A stretch of DNA of 64,000 nucleotides, from positions 31,118,306 through 31,182,305 of the forward strand of contig NW_022145610.1 of assembly GCF_000002235.5 (NCBI RefSeq), in the 5' to 3' direction. A program made the translations under genes and the position numbers. This DNA comes from Strongylocentrotus purpuratus. Taxonomy: Eukaryota; Echinodermata; Echinoidea; Camarodonta; Strongylocentrotidae. The notes under the pieces were generated by a model, which was not told the origin of the DNA, made no database searches, and worked only from the letters and a program-made list of their open reading frames with translations. Each line of letters opens with the position of its first letter. Position 1 is the stretch's first letter. Below are positions 49,792 to 60,683 of the stretch, piece by piece.

Positions 49792-52700
49792 GTAAGGATG
49801 TTTCTCTTATTATAATCAAGGCTTGTTCACGTATAGACCGCGGTAAAGCGTGGCGGTATAAACAGGGGCGGTTTTCCGCGAGGGTACTTTCTGCATTCCC
49901 ACCTGCTATTCATTCTACTGTACGCGTTGCAGCAAACGTGAACAAGCCTTTGGAAGGGTCGAATTGTTATAAGGCCTCATCAACTATATAGCTTTATCAT
50001 ATCAAAAACTTAGAAAGAGAACATGTGAGGGAGGGTTGAAAGAAAGGTTAAGAGAGAGAGAGGGCAAGAAAGCGCGAAAGATATATTTCAAAAGAGTTTT
50101 AAAAAAAAGAGAGATTCTATTAAAAGTCTTAATTTCATCTTCAATTTCATGAAATAGATTAACATTTTCATCTAGAATGGAAAGGGATTAAAAGAGAGCA
50201 GTTGATAGATGTTGATAATTATAATAATGATTAATAATAACATGAACAAAAAACAATAGTTATGTTTACCAAGGAAAGTCTTATCATCATTAATGTTGTT
50301 CTTGATGATAGACCTGCTATTGCATGTATTATTACCTCAGTAATTGCCAGGTTCCCTCTTATACCTCAGTAACACCGACGAGATCGACTCTAGCCCGACA
50401 TTAACAGACCGAACTGAAAAGAATCGGTCGGTTTGGAGTGGGTGTTGGGTCGGTCTGGCGGTATGACTGATGAATTACACCTTGGTGGAGAGTGGCAAAT
50501 TCAATCCGATTCAATTTAAATTCAAAGTAACATTTGTGGATTAAAATCTCGCCAAAGGACGAATAGTTAGGGTCAGAATCGAACCCTCCAACGGAAGATT
50601 GAGAGTCAAGTGAATACCGCGATAAGATTGGAAAAAAGGAGAGAGAGAGAGAGAGAGAGAGAGATTTGATTTGATTTTAATTGCTTTTATTCTGCATTGT
50701 GTATACATTTAAACAATTTTCGGTAAACATGACAAATATAAAATACTAAAAAGTACTTTCTGACAATTAGTCATAAATAAGCAAATATACATAACATTAC
50801 TATAGAAAAATGAAAAGATAAATTTTTAAATGTTCATATTTCCTAAAACCTTATACAATTATTTGCGGAATGGGCAAATAAATGACAGCATAATTATGTA
50901 AAATATAAGGATAATTGCTGCTGATGATGATAATGATAATGATAATGATTAAACGATAAAAGAGAAAGAGGGGGGGGGGAGATGATGATGATGATAATGA
51001 TGATGAGGGTGAGAATGATGATGATGAGAGAGAAAGAGGGGGATCCAGAGAGAGGGGGAGGGGGGAGGAAGGTTATATTTAGTTAGCATCAGTTGGACAA
51101 GCGTGTTCATGTGCTTTTACGTATACCAATCACTAGTCTTTAACGTAAATCAATAAAAAAAGAGATGATAGGGCAACTTATACAGTGTGAGTCAAAAAAA
51201 GTTTACACCTAGAAAATTGCTAATTATTAAAAAAAAAAATCATCGATGAACATTAAATTGTTATATGTCTTATGAAAGAGTGTTTTATCCCTAATCATTT
51301 GGTACCCTTTTTGTGTGGTATGTGTTCACGCTTGGATGAACAGGAGGCATTGTTTGCGAGAGTGCAAACATCGACTTGTGCCAAAGTTGCCTACGTGATG
51401 TGTGAATAAAACAATTGGGATTTGGGTATTAATTCGGTCTTTGCAGATCCAAATAACATCCCTAACAAAATTTATCATGCCACGTACACATATCAAATAT
51501 CGAATATCAAATATCAACGAACATTGTGCGCGCGTGTGTGGGTGTGTGTGACTTTGCCCTTTGCAAAAAACATATGCAATGCATTTCATTTGATACATTC
51601 AATCCATTCTCTCATCACTCCGCTAATCCCAACATCATACATACTGTAGGCATCACTTTGGCGCAAGTCGATTTTTTACACTCTCGCAAACAATGCCACC
51701 TGTTCATCCAAACGTGAACACATACCACACAAAAATGATACCAAATGATTCGGGATAAAACACTCTTTCATAAGATGTATAATAATTTACTGTTCATAGA
51801 TGATTTAAAAAATAATTAGCAATTTTCTAGGTGTAAACTTTTTTTGACTCACTCGGTATTTTATACACACAAAGAACATTAGAATCCCGATGACTTTCTG
51901 TAAATGCTTATGGTATTTTTCTCTTTCAGTACAAGGATCTTCCACCAGATGAAAACTTCTCCATTAGCTCGACGGTAAGTTTGTAAAATCAGAATCGCAC
52001 TTCAATTTTGTAAAGTTGTTATTGACAGTCAGCAGCGGACGTATTAGATTCCAAAATATCTCTTATAGAAGTGATGCATGCGCATGACTTTATTAGACAA
52101 TCTATCCGCAATTGATTTGAAGATGTGTGCATCTATGGTACAAAGCCATCAGGCTGAGTATGATATGCATACACAGCCTCAACGAGAGCAGATATATCGT
52201 TAAATGAACGAATCAAAACATGTATTATGTGTTTTATACAGCGAATCTCCTAGCTTCTTGTTCCTTGATAAAAGAAGAAGTCTTTTTTTAAATATAGATT
52301 ATTTATTGGTCCCTGCTATTATCAATGTCAATTAAATCGAATGTTTGGGAGGCATACTGAGTTCAAGAGCTCTTTACACGTTTACGCGCAGTGCTATAAC
52401 GTAAAAGCACTAACCTCTACCACCGGATGCTGCTGCGTTGGATAGTACTGGAATCAACTGCACGACAGAAGAACACATCGTGAGATAGTCTTAATAAATG
52501 ATCACACGTGACTACATTAGACCAATCACTTGATTAGGGTCTAGGAGTGAGTTGAATTAATAAAACAATATCACAAAATTTCATTTTCAGTATTCTTATT
52601 ACTATTACAGTTTGATCTGGTCGGGAATGGAGTCAAGCTACTTGGTAAAGCAGCAATAATGAATTTCACCGTAGAGACGTGGGAATCATTGAAGGAAATA

Positions 52701-55700
52701 GAGGAGATTTATCAAGAACCCCACTTTCCAACGCCAATGGTAAGGTATTTGATGGGGCATTTTGCTCAGTGTACGTTCAAATAGTACTTTCAAAGGATTG
52801 ATAGCGGAGTTAATGCGCCAATCAAAATGAGGCATTGTGTGAAACGGACACATTTATAGTTAATATTAATTCAACTGTCACTAAAATGATATTTAGTTAT
52901 TGTCATATGGATGATATTTTGAAAATGATCGGCTTGGAGTTCTAATTAGTGTTGCTGCTTGTAACTAGGCCTACTCTTCGGAGTGCCTGGGCCTTGTCAA
53001 AAGAAGTTGTGGTCATGGGCGGATCTAGGGGGGGGGGGGGGGTTCGGCGGTTTAACCCCCCCCCCCCCCCATTTGGGCAAAAAGCTAGATCCGCCCCTGG
53101 CGGTTCAATAAAGTAAAGATCATCAACTGGAGTAATAATGCGTGAAGAAAACTGATTGAACTACTTGTTCAAATTTCTACCGAGAAGTTTGGCGTTATTA
53201 TCACAAAAGATGATTGGCAGAGTGGGCGTGGCTATCATTCATGAACATCTCATATCAATCCTTTTTAAATCATATTTTGAAGGGAGTGCAAAACTGGAGG
53301 TCAGACAAAGAATTCGGCAATCAGAGATTGGCGGGATGCAACCCAGCAATGATTCGACTTTGTACCGAGATACCAGAGAAGTAAGTTTATATTTCTTCTT
53401 ATCATTCTTCTTCTCCTCTTTCTCCTCCTCCTCTCCTTTTCTCTCCTCTTCTGCCTCCTTTTTATATGGTTCTCGTCTTCATCCTCGTCCTCCTCCTTCT
53501 TCTCCCTCATTGCATACCGGTGAACATGCGTTGACTAATTCGATGCTGTGCTTATGTTAATTTCTGCTTTTCTTTTTCATATTACTTTTTCTTTTGTTCA
53601 TAAATACAGTCATTTCACCTTTTAACATTTTCGAGCACAATAAATATGTTACTATCAAGATTTTGATTCAACATATTTAAATAAAGAATAAATTAAAAAT
53701 GAATGGCTTGATATATTTATCATTAAACTAATCTTGTTTATTATTGAGGGGTAATGTTTAACGTTCTGAGTAGGATTTATGTAATACAGGTCCCATGAGA
53801 TTAAACAAGTATATAGGAAATGTGATGGTATATCAGGCATAGGATGAAGCATATCGACGCACGCCCCTAACATGTACGCCCCCTCTAGAAGGGACACCGG
53901 CACCGCCCGTTTACATATTTCTGGATACTGTAAATCTTTAGTGCCCTTTCAAACGCATGGTTCTGAAATGTATATTTATATATAGGCGTGAAGAAAATGG
54001 TCTAGGAACGTGAGACGTAGCTGTACTTTAAAATTGTATTACGGGCTTTCGGCTTTCTCGCACTTTTATATATATATATCACTATTCACATGTTAACTCC
54101 TTCCTACAATTCCGTCTATATCTTAAAGGCGAGGTATTCTACTGACACTACTTCCGATACTGCCATCTCCTGCCCAAAATTTCTCGATGGGTCGACGGCC
54201 ATGTCCCACAATGCATCACCAGCTGCATGATGCGCGCGTAATGGTGCTTGGGTACAAAAACCGGAAAATTAACAATAATAATAATAATAATATTTCATTT
54301 TTATATAGCGCTTAATACAAATGTCTCTAAGCGCTTTACAAATATACTATCACCCCGGTCATTCATCTATGTACGCCTTCACCAAATACATTACAGAAAA
54401 ACCAGTGGTAGCAATGTCGGTAAAATACCCTGACTTTAAAATACAGCTTATTTCAGGATATGTATTTTTCTTTTCCATCACTCCGCGTAGTTTTGCCGTG
54501 AGTGAGAGTGATCTTGAGCCCCTACTCGAAGGGCTCACGACCAAAGATGCCATCGAGCACAAACGTCTCTTCATCATTGATTACAAGTTCCTGAAGGGGT
54601 TGCCTTGTACAGACGATAGAGAGGTAAACAGTTCGAAATGTTGATGAATTATTCGTTAAAGAGATGTGCCAGCATTACAAAGGCATCATTTTACGAAACT
54701 AGGTCGCCGACAACCAATGGTATTGAAACACGGGTTAATTTTGTCAGCTGATGCCTGGATCAATATCTTCAACTTGGAGAGAAACCTTTTTTACGAAAAA
54801 AAAGTAGACTAGAGATAAAACATTACAATATTTATTGACTTATTGACGGAAATTGATCCATTGTTAAGATTGCAATGTACATCTTCTCAAAAATGTTTTT
54901 TTTTAATCACATATTCTCTATTGCATTCTCTTCATTCAATTCAATTTGACTCTTGAGCATAATGTTGTCAAATGTTTTTGTCAAACAAGTTAATCAACAA
55001 TTAAAACCGTTGTTTAAATCACGTTTGATTTTTTTCTTCCAGATGTGTGCCCCTTTGTGTCTTTTCTTCGTCAACAAGGACAAATATTTGATGCCAGTCG
55101 CAATCCAGTTAAACCAAGACCCAGCTCCAGACAATCCGGTATTTTTCTTTAAATTACTCAGTCAAATCTAGTAATTTTTCTTCAAATTTGATATTACAAA
55201 AGTAACAAGGAATATTTTGTTGTTTTGAGAAAGTATTTAGGATATTTAAAAATTATCTTGCATCAAGGTCTGCCTGTAAACGTTCTCATCAAGGGCTTAG
55301 AAGAACCCTTGTTTGATTGTTATTTCCGTTCACTATTTCGTCATGTAAACCGTCATGTGCGCTACTTTGGTCTGTACTTTTGATCGATTTGAGAAACGGA
55401 ATCTTGACAAAAAAGTAGGTAATCAAACGAAGAAGACAACTTATTTAATCAAACATAACAACACGCGAATTAGCATTTTGTTCTTTATCAAACCTCTACC
55501 AAACTTAGGACATACACAGTATTGATTCCAAATTGCAATAATGATTATCAATCGATTATTTCCGATATTCAAAATAAGCGAATGTTGCAATTTATTAGAT
55601 TATACCTAGTTGACTGTCAAGAGTAAGCTAAAGACGTAACCTCTTTGTTACTCGCCAAACATATATTTCTATTGAATTTCATTTTAAAAAAAGTTGAGTA

Positions 55701-58700
55701 TTCTGTCTTCAATATTCAATTTTAGGTGTTTTATCCAACGGATCCTGAGTATACTTGGCTGATGGCAAAATGCTATTTCAACTTGGCCGATTCGTCAGTG
55801 CATGAGTCGGCCAGTCATCTTGGATTCACGCACCTGTTCGGTGAATCAGTCGTCATAGCAACGCATCGATACTTGGCTCCGTCCCATCCCATCTTCCGTC
55901 TTCTTGCTCCTCATTTTCTCTACCTACTTGTCATCAATAAGTGAGTTGTTCTATTTTTAAAACATATTTCCGTAAAAACCGTAGATGAAAGACTTCATGC
56001 ATGGCTAATTGTCAACGAAACGGAGTTAAGTCTGTTGTCAATTCTGCTAGTTGCTACAGCAGGCAGCCAGTGAAAACGAATTCGTTTGATAAAATTATGG
56101 AAATGCAAGCACTACTTTAAACAAACAGAACTTTGTCATATCTTGCTCATTTTTCCTGATTGAGGTGTCATATGAAAGGGCAGAAACTCAACTTTCTAGA
56201 AATGTGATTTTCTCTATGAAATTCAGATACCGCCCGCCAAATGACTTTTCGGTTTCCTCTCTTCAAATTTATTTTAATCACTCATGCGTGAAATATGCAC
56301 TATATGAGTTGCATCAAATGAAAGAGGAGGATCTCAGCTTTCCAAATAATGTGTCATTTATCAATTATAATTGTGATTAAGTTATGATAAAACATAGATA
56401 ATTCTCGGTTTCGTTTTTTCTGGGACGCACTGTAGTAGAGCATGAATTTTCTTATCACGGAAAATGCGCTTATAGTAACGGCATCAAAACAGCTTGTGTG
56501 AAAAGCCAAAATAATTAGTCTAGGACTAAGGAAAGTACGGGGCTAAGCAAAACAAGTGTGATAGTGATAGCATATTAGTGATCCCCGTTTACATCTGACA
56601 ACAATTTTCATTCCTTATCTTCTACGGCCTTCTTGCTCTCAAATAAATTTGTCAAATGTCTGTCAATGACTATGCTCGTCATTTCCCGGTTAATATCGTT
56701 TTGGTGTGACTTTTAATAACTAGATATCATTTACATCAATCAATTTTTGAGAACCAAAATATTTAGTTTATGATAATCCGGCTTATCCCATTGGCCATTT
56801 CTGATGACAAATAAAAATACATGGGATTGCATTGTACTATAATAGTAAAACAATAAAACTTAACAATGACTTAACAAAGGTCTACACTCTACAGTGTACA
56901 ACACAGTTGCATTTTCTTAACAGAAATCATGTATAATCAATGTTCAGTGCTACTTTTTGTCCAGCGTTTAGAGTATGTTTGAATAACGCTCGATTTTAAT
57001 ATTTTTTCAGTAAAGCCATGAGTGATTTGATGGGAGAGGGAGGCTTCGCAGATGCGAACATGAACATAGGACCAGTAGGCATGGCGGAGATTGTCAAACG
57101 TTCTTTTGCAACTCATCGTCTTGACGTAGAGGGCTCCCTCCATGCTGACCTTCAGGGCAGAGGAGTCTCTGATCCAGAAGTTCTACCCAACTACCACTAC
57201 CGTGATGACGCCTTGCTCTTACACAAAGCAATATATCACTTAGTGGAACAAGTGGTGGAACACCATTATGGTAGGCCTACGTCGTCACTATAAACAAATT
57301 CTCGAAAATGGACAGTATCATGAACTTTTAATCGCAATTGATATAAGGTTAGAGCTACTCTTTAAATGACAATTTTAAAACATTGCTTGAAATTGTAATA
57401 GATACCAACAACTTACCAGAAGGCCTGACAAATTTGATGATTGTTTTTTAGAAACCGTTTAAAATACTGACCAAAAACCAAATGGCTACTTCAAATACTC
57501 GCATGAGGGTACACAAAATAGTTATAAAAAAGTGTCTTCTTTATACATGCATCTACCTCGTGAACCAACACATTTTCTCGTTAAATCATCACATTCATGT
57601 CTCCTATTCTGGTCCCTGTGGATTCTCTCTCCAGACTCTCCTGAGAAGATTGCTGGCGACGAGGAGCTTCAAGAATGGGCGTGGTTCTTGGGCGGTCAGC
57701 CGAAGTGTGAGGGAGACATCACAGCTGATATCAAGGTACTGCATAACTGCATGAACTATACAAGAAATTCATGAGTAATAGAAATTACAGAACCCTTGAT
57801 ATAATAACCGTACTCCCTGGTTGCACAAAACGATAATACCGACACCAGCTAGGTATCGTTTCAAGAAATCACCATATGTTTACCGACATACCATCTAGTA
57901 TTAATGTGAATGCAAGCATTTCAATGAGTTGTTGGCGAAATTGTGTTTATAAAGGTTTCGTGAAATGCTGCCCAGACCGAGAGCATACCGAGAAAATGTT
58001 TTTGAAAAAACCAGTGCCCTGATTTGCTAAGTTATCGGTCGTTTTAAAGTCGGTCTGGCGATGAAACACTGGTATAAACAGGTGTCAATTTTCAACCCGA
58101 TGGGTTGCATTTCTAACAGTAATGATTGTATAAATGCACTAAAGAAGGCACTTAACAGGGCGGTTGGAAAAGAGATAGCCACCTTCGAAAGATTATTATT
58201 AAGAATATCACAGGTATTTCGTTATTGTGATATACACTAAAATCCCTTTGTTTTGAATTTGTCATTGTCCCGGTGTATTCGAGGAGTGGTGTCGATTCGA
58301 ACACCAGTTATTCAAAGCAATATCTTTATACATTTTGCATTCATTTTTGGGCGCCATACTTTCTCCTTATGCTTCGTGTGCAAAGGTTCAGATTTAATGT
58401 CCAATGCATTTGCAGTGCCACATCAAACTACGATTTCCATTTGTTATTACTCTCAGGGATTTCCGAACAGTGGCCGATTGGAAACATCGGGAGAGATCAC
58501 AACCGTTATTACCGACTTCATCTTCATGTTCACCGCTAATCATGCCGCGGTGAATTTCGGTCAGTACGACAATTTCGGATTCCCGCCATCTTACCCCGCC
58601 TGGTTGAGCGGCAAACCACCACATGACAAGGTAAGGGATAGGTCTTGCTGCTCCAGATCTTAGGCATAGAACTCTAGATTGTAGGCCCACCTTCCTGTTG

Positions 58701-60322
58701 TGCTTAAGTATTAATTATGCTTAATTGTGCTTGGTAATAATAGTAATAACCATGATAATAATTATAGTCATTTACACCTGGATAGAGGGTGACAAGGGGG
58801 AGGTCTTGCTTGCTCCTCAAGATCTTAGGTCTATATTGTAGGCCCACTTTCCAATTGTTCTTAAGTATTAATCATGCTTAATTGTGCTTGATAATAATAG
58901 TAATAACAATGATAATAATGATCGTCATTTACACCTGGAGAGAGAGAACGGCAAGTGTGAAATAATGTCTGGCGAATTATGGACGTTAGTGCTGGGCTGG
59001 GATCGAACCTTCAACTTTAGGATTGAAAGTCCAGTGAATGAACCACTATACAACTACAATCCAAGGGATGAGGGTTCGAATCCCAGCCCGTCACTTAAGC
59101 CCCTTGGTAAGTCATTTATCGACATTTGCCACTCTCCACCCATGAGTAAATCGGCACCTGGCAAATGCGCGGGTAGGCCCGCAGGAAGGGCAGCATTGAT
59201 ACCGATGAGGCTACCCCCCGGGGAAGTATAAACAAAATATTACCGTCTAATTTTATTTATCTTTTTATGTATGTTTGTATTCACTTACTTATATATATAG
59301 TCGTCTATTTATTTATAAATTTATATATCTATTTTTATCTATTTCATCAGACTGCTCTGTGTGAGAAGGATATTATTGACAAGCTTCCAAGCAAGAAACA
59401 AACCTTACAGACCATGGCCATCACAGCACTCCTCAGCAGCCGTGACAACAAGCCATTAGGAGACTTCGAGGTCCAATACATGCATGATCCTAACGGTCTC
59501 CAAGCCTTGGAGAGGTGAGCACCTTTTATTATTCCATGGGGATGTTTCACAAAGATCTTAAGTCGGACTTAACTCTAAGTTGGACTTAAAAATTATGGAG
59601 AGCCATTTGTAGCCTTAAATTAAAATATATTCAAAAGAGAAAATTTAACTCTTTTAGACTTTTTATAAATTCCACATCAAGAACATGAAATCTTTCATGA
59701 TAATGGAAAATATGAATAATTTGAATCAACATTTTATGCCTTTTAAAATAACTTTTACAAAACATGTTCAAGGATGCTAATGGCTTTCCATGATTTCAAA
59801 GTCCAACTTCGAGATAAGTTCAACTTAGGATCTTTGTGAAGCACCCCCTCCGGTATTTTACAAAAAAATATTTATCAGAACAACCCAAAGTTATTTTATT
59901 CATTATGTCTGATTTTGTTTGTGTTGTTGAAGGGGGTGGGGCGTGTCTGTATAATATACCCTATAGGGTATTTAATGTTTATATATTTTGATTTGGTATA
60001 ATTTCATATGATATGTTTAGGTGCCTTCTGTTTTACAAGCGTTGTGATTTTTCTGAAGGTATCCTTTCATCTAATAGGTTGCCAATTTATGTATTCATAA
60101 CTGTTATATATATGTTTTTACATTGTCGGATGATAAATAAATGAAATTGAATCGAAATTGAAAAAAAAACAACGAGATTTTCATATGAATTTGTTTTATT
60201 ATTTCAGATTCCGCGCTGAACTCAAACAAATTGGTAATACAATCGACGAACGAAATAAGACCAGAGAAGAGAAGTACCTCTGGCTTCATCCATCTGAAGT
60301 ACCGAATTCTATCTCTATCTAG
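49297..60322 (+). CDS. ALOX5-like: Animal lipoxygenase, 5-LOX-like, complete 12-exon gene
   Basis: Lipoxygenases add molecular oxygen to polyunsaturated fatty acids such as arachidonate, giving hydroperoxides that lead to eicosanoids. Twelve exons join in phase to 674 residues, essentially the 5-LOX length (673-674). Residues about 12-120 form the PLAT/C2-like domain that directs membrane binding. The catalytic domain follows. Iron ligands are H358 and H363 (HESASH), H553 and N557 (HAAVNFGQY) and the C-terminal I674 (VPNSISI), all conserved. Family blocks are [40 protein letters not shown] and [12 protein letters not shown]. The position matching the stereocontrol (Coffa) residue is A406, which predicts S-oxygenation. 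The N-terminus MGSACT fits N-myristoylation with a palmitoylatable Cys5. The protein stands alone, with no fused allene oxide synthase. Substrate and position specificity cannot be set from this view. Confidence 0.95.
49818..49950. mobile_element. 133-bp MITE with AAGGCTTGTTCACGT ends
   Basis: Inverted ends AAGGCTTGTTCACGT and ACGTGAACAAGCCTT, starting 26 bp after the exon 1 donor. The interior is GC-richer (GACCGCGGTAAAGCGTGGCG). Non-coding. Confidence 0.8.
50483..50630 (-). mobile_element. tRNA-derived SINE, head and body, in lipoxygenase intron 1
   Basis: On the minus strand GCGGTATTCACTTGACTCTC, then GGAGGGTTCGATTCTGACC (box B), then CGTCCTTTGGCGAGATTTTA and TTTGCCACTCTCC. It is the same family as 2890-3190 and 58915-59065. 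Confidence 0.6.
50640..50664. repeat. Short GA microsatellite
   Basis: About 12 GA repeats directly after the SINE head. Confidence 0.9.
50930..51070. repeat. GAT and GA/GGGGA-rich low-complexity tract
   Basis: Alternating GATGAT, GATAAT and AGAGAGGGGGA blocks in lipoxygenase intron 1. Confidence 0.8.
51181..51858. mobile_element. 678-bp mariner-like MITE with about 215-bp inverted arms
   Basis: Left TACAGTGTGAGTCAAAAAAA then GTTTACACC, right the complement ending TGACTCACTCGGTA. TA at both edges fits a Tc1/mariner target. Arms share GTTCACG(C/T)TTGGATGAACAGG and AACACTCTTTCATAAGA in inverted orientation. The unique middle (51400-51640) codes for no transposase. It lies in lipoxygenase intron 1. 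Confidence 0.8.
51930..51974 (+). CDS. ALOX5-like: Lipoxygenase exon 2
   Basis: A 15-codon phase-0 exon, [15 protein letters not shown], between CTCTTTCAG and GTAAGT. It matches the KDLP stretch following the PLAT domain of 5-LOX. Confidence 0.88.
52611..52739 (+). CDS. ALOX5-like: Lipoxygenase exon 3
   Basis: 43 codons, phase 0. [20 protein letters not shown] then [17 protein letters not shown]. Acceptor ACTATTACAG, donor ATG|GTAAGG. Confidence 0.9.
53016..53098. mobile_element. Small foldback GGGCGGATCTAG...CTAGATCCGCCC
   Basis: GGGCGGATCTAGG plus poly-G is mirrored by poly-C and GCTAGATCCGCCC. It is about 83 bp, in lipoxygenase intron 3, just before exon 4. Confidence 0.7.
53283..53380 (+). 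CDS. ALOX5-like: Lipoxygenase exon 4
   Basis: 98 bp, phase 0 to 2. [20 protein letters not shown] then [12 protein letters not shown], the W..D.EFG.Q.L.G.NP signature. The acceptor is ATTTTGAAG, donor GAGAA|GTAAGT. The acceptor was chosen because spacing to exon 3 matches 5-LOX. Confidence 0.88.
54270..54362 (-). mobile_element. SINE 3' tail in lipoxygenase intron 4
   Basis: On the minus strand GACCGGGGTGATAGTATATT, TGTAAAGCGCTTAGAGACAT then AAGCGCTATATAAA and TTATTATTA. It is nearly identical to the 60376-60513 copy in the other orientation. Confidence 0.65.
54491..54623 (+). CDS. ALOX5-like: Lipoxygenase exon 5
   Basis: 133 bp, phase 2 to 0. [20 protein letters not shown] then [13 protein letters not shown]. 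Acceptor CCGCGTAG, donor GAG|GTAAAC. A SINE tail lies just upstream. Confidence 0.9.
55043..55138 (+). CDS. ALOX5-like: Lipoxygenase exon 6
   Basis: 32 codons, phase 0. [20 protein letters not shown] then [12 protein letters not shown]. Acceptor TTTTTTTCTTCCAG, donor CCG|GTATTT. Confidence 0.93.
55726..55940 (+). CDS. ALOX5-like: Lipoxygenase exon 7 (first two iron histidines)
   Basis: 215 bp, phase 0 to 2. Contains [20 protein letters not shown] then [10 protein letters not shown] and [19 protein letters not shown]358 and H363 are iron ligands. Confidence 0.95.
57011..57270 (+). CDS. ALOX5-like: Lipoxygenase exon 8
   Basis: 260 bp, phase 2 to 1. Begins [12 protein letters not shown] with the stereocontrol Ala. 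Contains [20 protein letters not shown]. Acceptor TTTTTTCAG, donor TATG|GTAGGC. Confidence 0.93.
57635..57735 (+). CDS. ALOX5-like: Lipoxygenase exon 9
   Basis: 101 bp, phase 1 to 0. [20 protein letters not shown], then [10 protein letters not shown]. Acceptor TTCTCTCTCCAG, donor AAG|GTACTG. Confidence 0.9.
58457..58630 (+). CDS. ALOX5-like: Lipoxygenase exon 10 (third iron histidine)
   Basis: 58 codons, phase 0. [20 protein letters not shown], then [21 protein letters not shown]553 and N557 are metal ligands. Donor AAG|GTAAGG; the segment after the donor is tandemly duplicated. Confidence 0.95.
58633..58945. repeat. Two-unit tandem duplication (about 157 bp) after lipoxygenase exon 10
   Basis: GTAGGCCCACCTTCC (58681) recurs as GTAGGCCCACTTTCC (58838). 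Both are followed by CTTAAGTATTAAT(T/C)ATGCTT, AATTGTGCTTG(G/A)TAATAATA and CATTTACACCTGGA. The first unit begins 2-5 bp past the exon 10 donor. Confidence 0.8.
58915..59065 (-). mobile_element. tRNA-derived SINE, head and partial body
   Basis: On the minus strand TATAGTGGTTCATTCACTGG (box A-like), CTTTCAATCCTAAAGTTGAA and GGTTCGATCCCAGCCC (box B) are in tRNA order, then a SINE body ending CCAGGTGTAAATGACG. Confidence 0.6.
59045..59235 (+). mobile_element. Second SINE, plus strand, head-to-head with the first
   Basis: AGGGTTCGAATCCCAGCCCG (box B), then CCCCTTGGTAAGTCATTTAT, CATTTGCCACTCTCCACCCA and GGCACCTGGCAAATGCG. It matches the family body in direct orientation. Confidence 0.55.
59351..59514 (+). 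CDS. ALOX5-like: Lipoxygenase exon 11
   Basis: 164 bp, phase 0 to 2. [20 protein letters not shown] then [15 protein letters not shown]. Acceptor TATTTCATCAG, donor GAGAG|GTGAGC. Confidence 0.93.
59538..59850. mobile_element. MITE with GTTTCACAAAG termini, copy 2
   Basis: Left GGGGATGTTTCACAAAGATC and right GATCTTTGTGAAGCACCCCC. The interior AAAAATTATGGAGAGCC and ATTTTATGCCTTTTAAAATA agree with copy 1 at 2182-2489. In lipoxygenase intron 11. Confidence 0.75.
60208..60322 (+). CDS. ALOX5-like: Lipoxygenase exon 12 (C-terminus)
   Basis: 115 bp including [23 protein letters not shown] then EVPNSISI. The terminal isoleucine carboxylate is the fifth iron ligand in this family. Confidence 0.95.
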
Positions 60323-60375
60323 CTTTTAGAAAAGAGTGACGTTTTGTTTAAAGGTATAAGTGATTTGTTTAACGA

Positions 60376-60472
60376 CAGTGTGTGCGGGCAAGCACCGAAT
60401 TTAATGACCGGGGTAATACTATATTTGTAAAGCGCTTAGAGACATTGTATTAAGCGCTATATAAAAGCTAAA

Positions 60473-60512
<40 letters not shown>

Positions 60513-60513
60513 G
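60376..60513 (+). mobile_element. SINE 3' tail in the lipoxygenase 3' flank
   Basis: GTGTGCGGGCAAGCACCGAA, TGACCGGGGTAATACTATAT, TTGTAAAGCGCTTAGAGACA, then a (TTA)n tail at 60474-60513. It starts 54 bp after the stop, so it probably lies in the 3' UTR. Confidence 0.65.
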
Positions 60514-60582
60514 TATGGTTGGTGTAGAATCTTACAGATCGTGAAAATGTTCATAATTTCACATGTTAAGAATGAACTAAAT

Positions 60583-60683
60583 ATGTATATATATATATAT
60601 ATATATATATTTATTTATGAGTGTTCGTGTGTGTATGTGTGTGTGGGTGCGTGTGTGGGTGTGTGTGTCTGTGTGTGTGTGTA
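60583..60683. repeat. AT then GT dinucleotide microsatellites
   Basis: About 14 AT repeats at 60583-60611 and interrupted GT repeats at 60629-60683. Confidence 0.9.

Noticed and set aside
53156..53560. 134-residue ORF over lipoxygenase exon 4
   Set aside because: The correct frame is another one ([17 protein letters not shown]); this ORF is a shadow.
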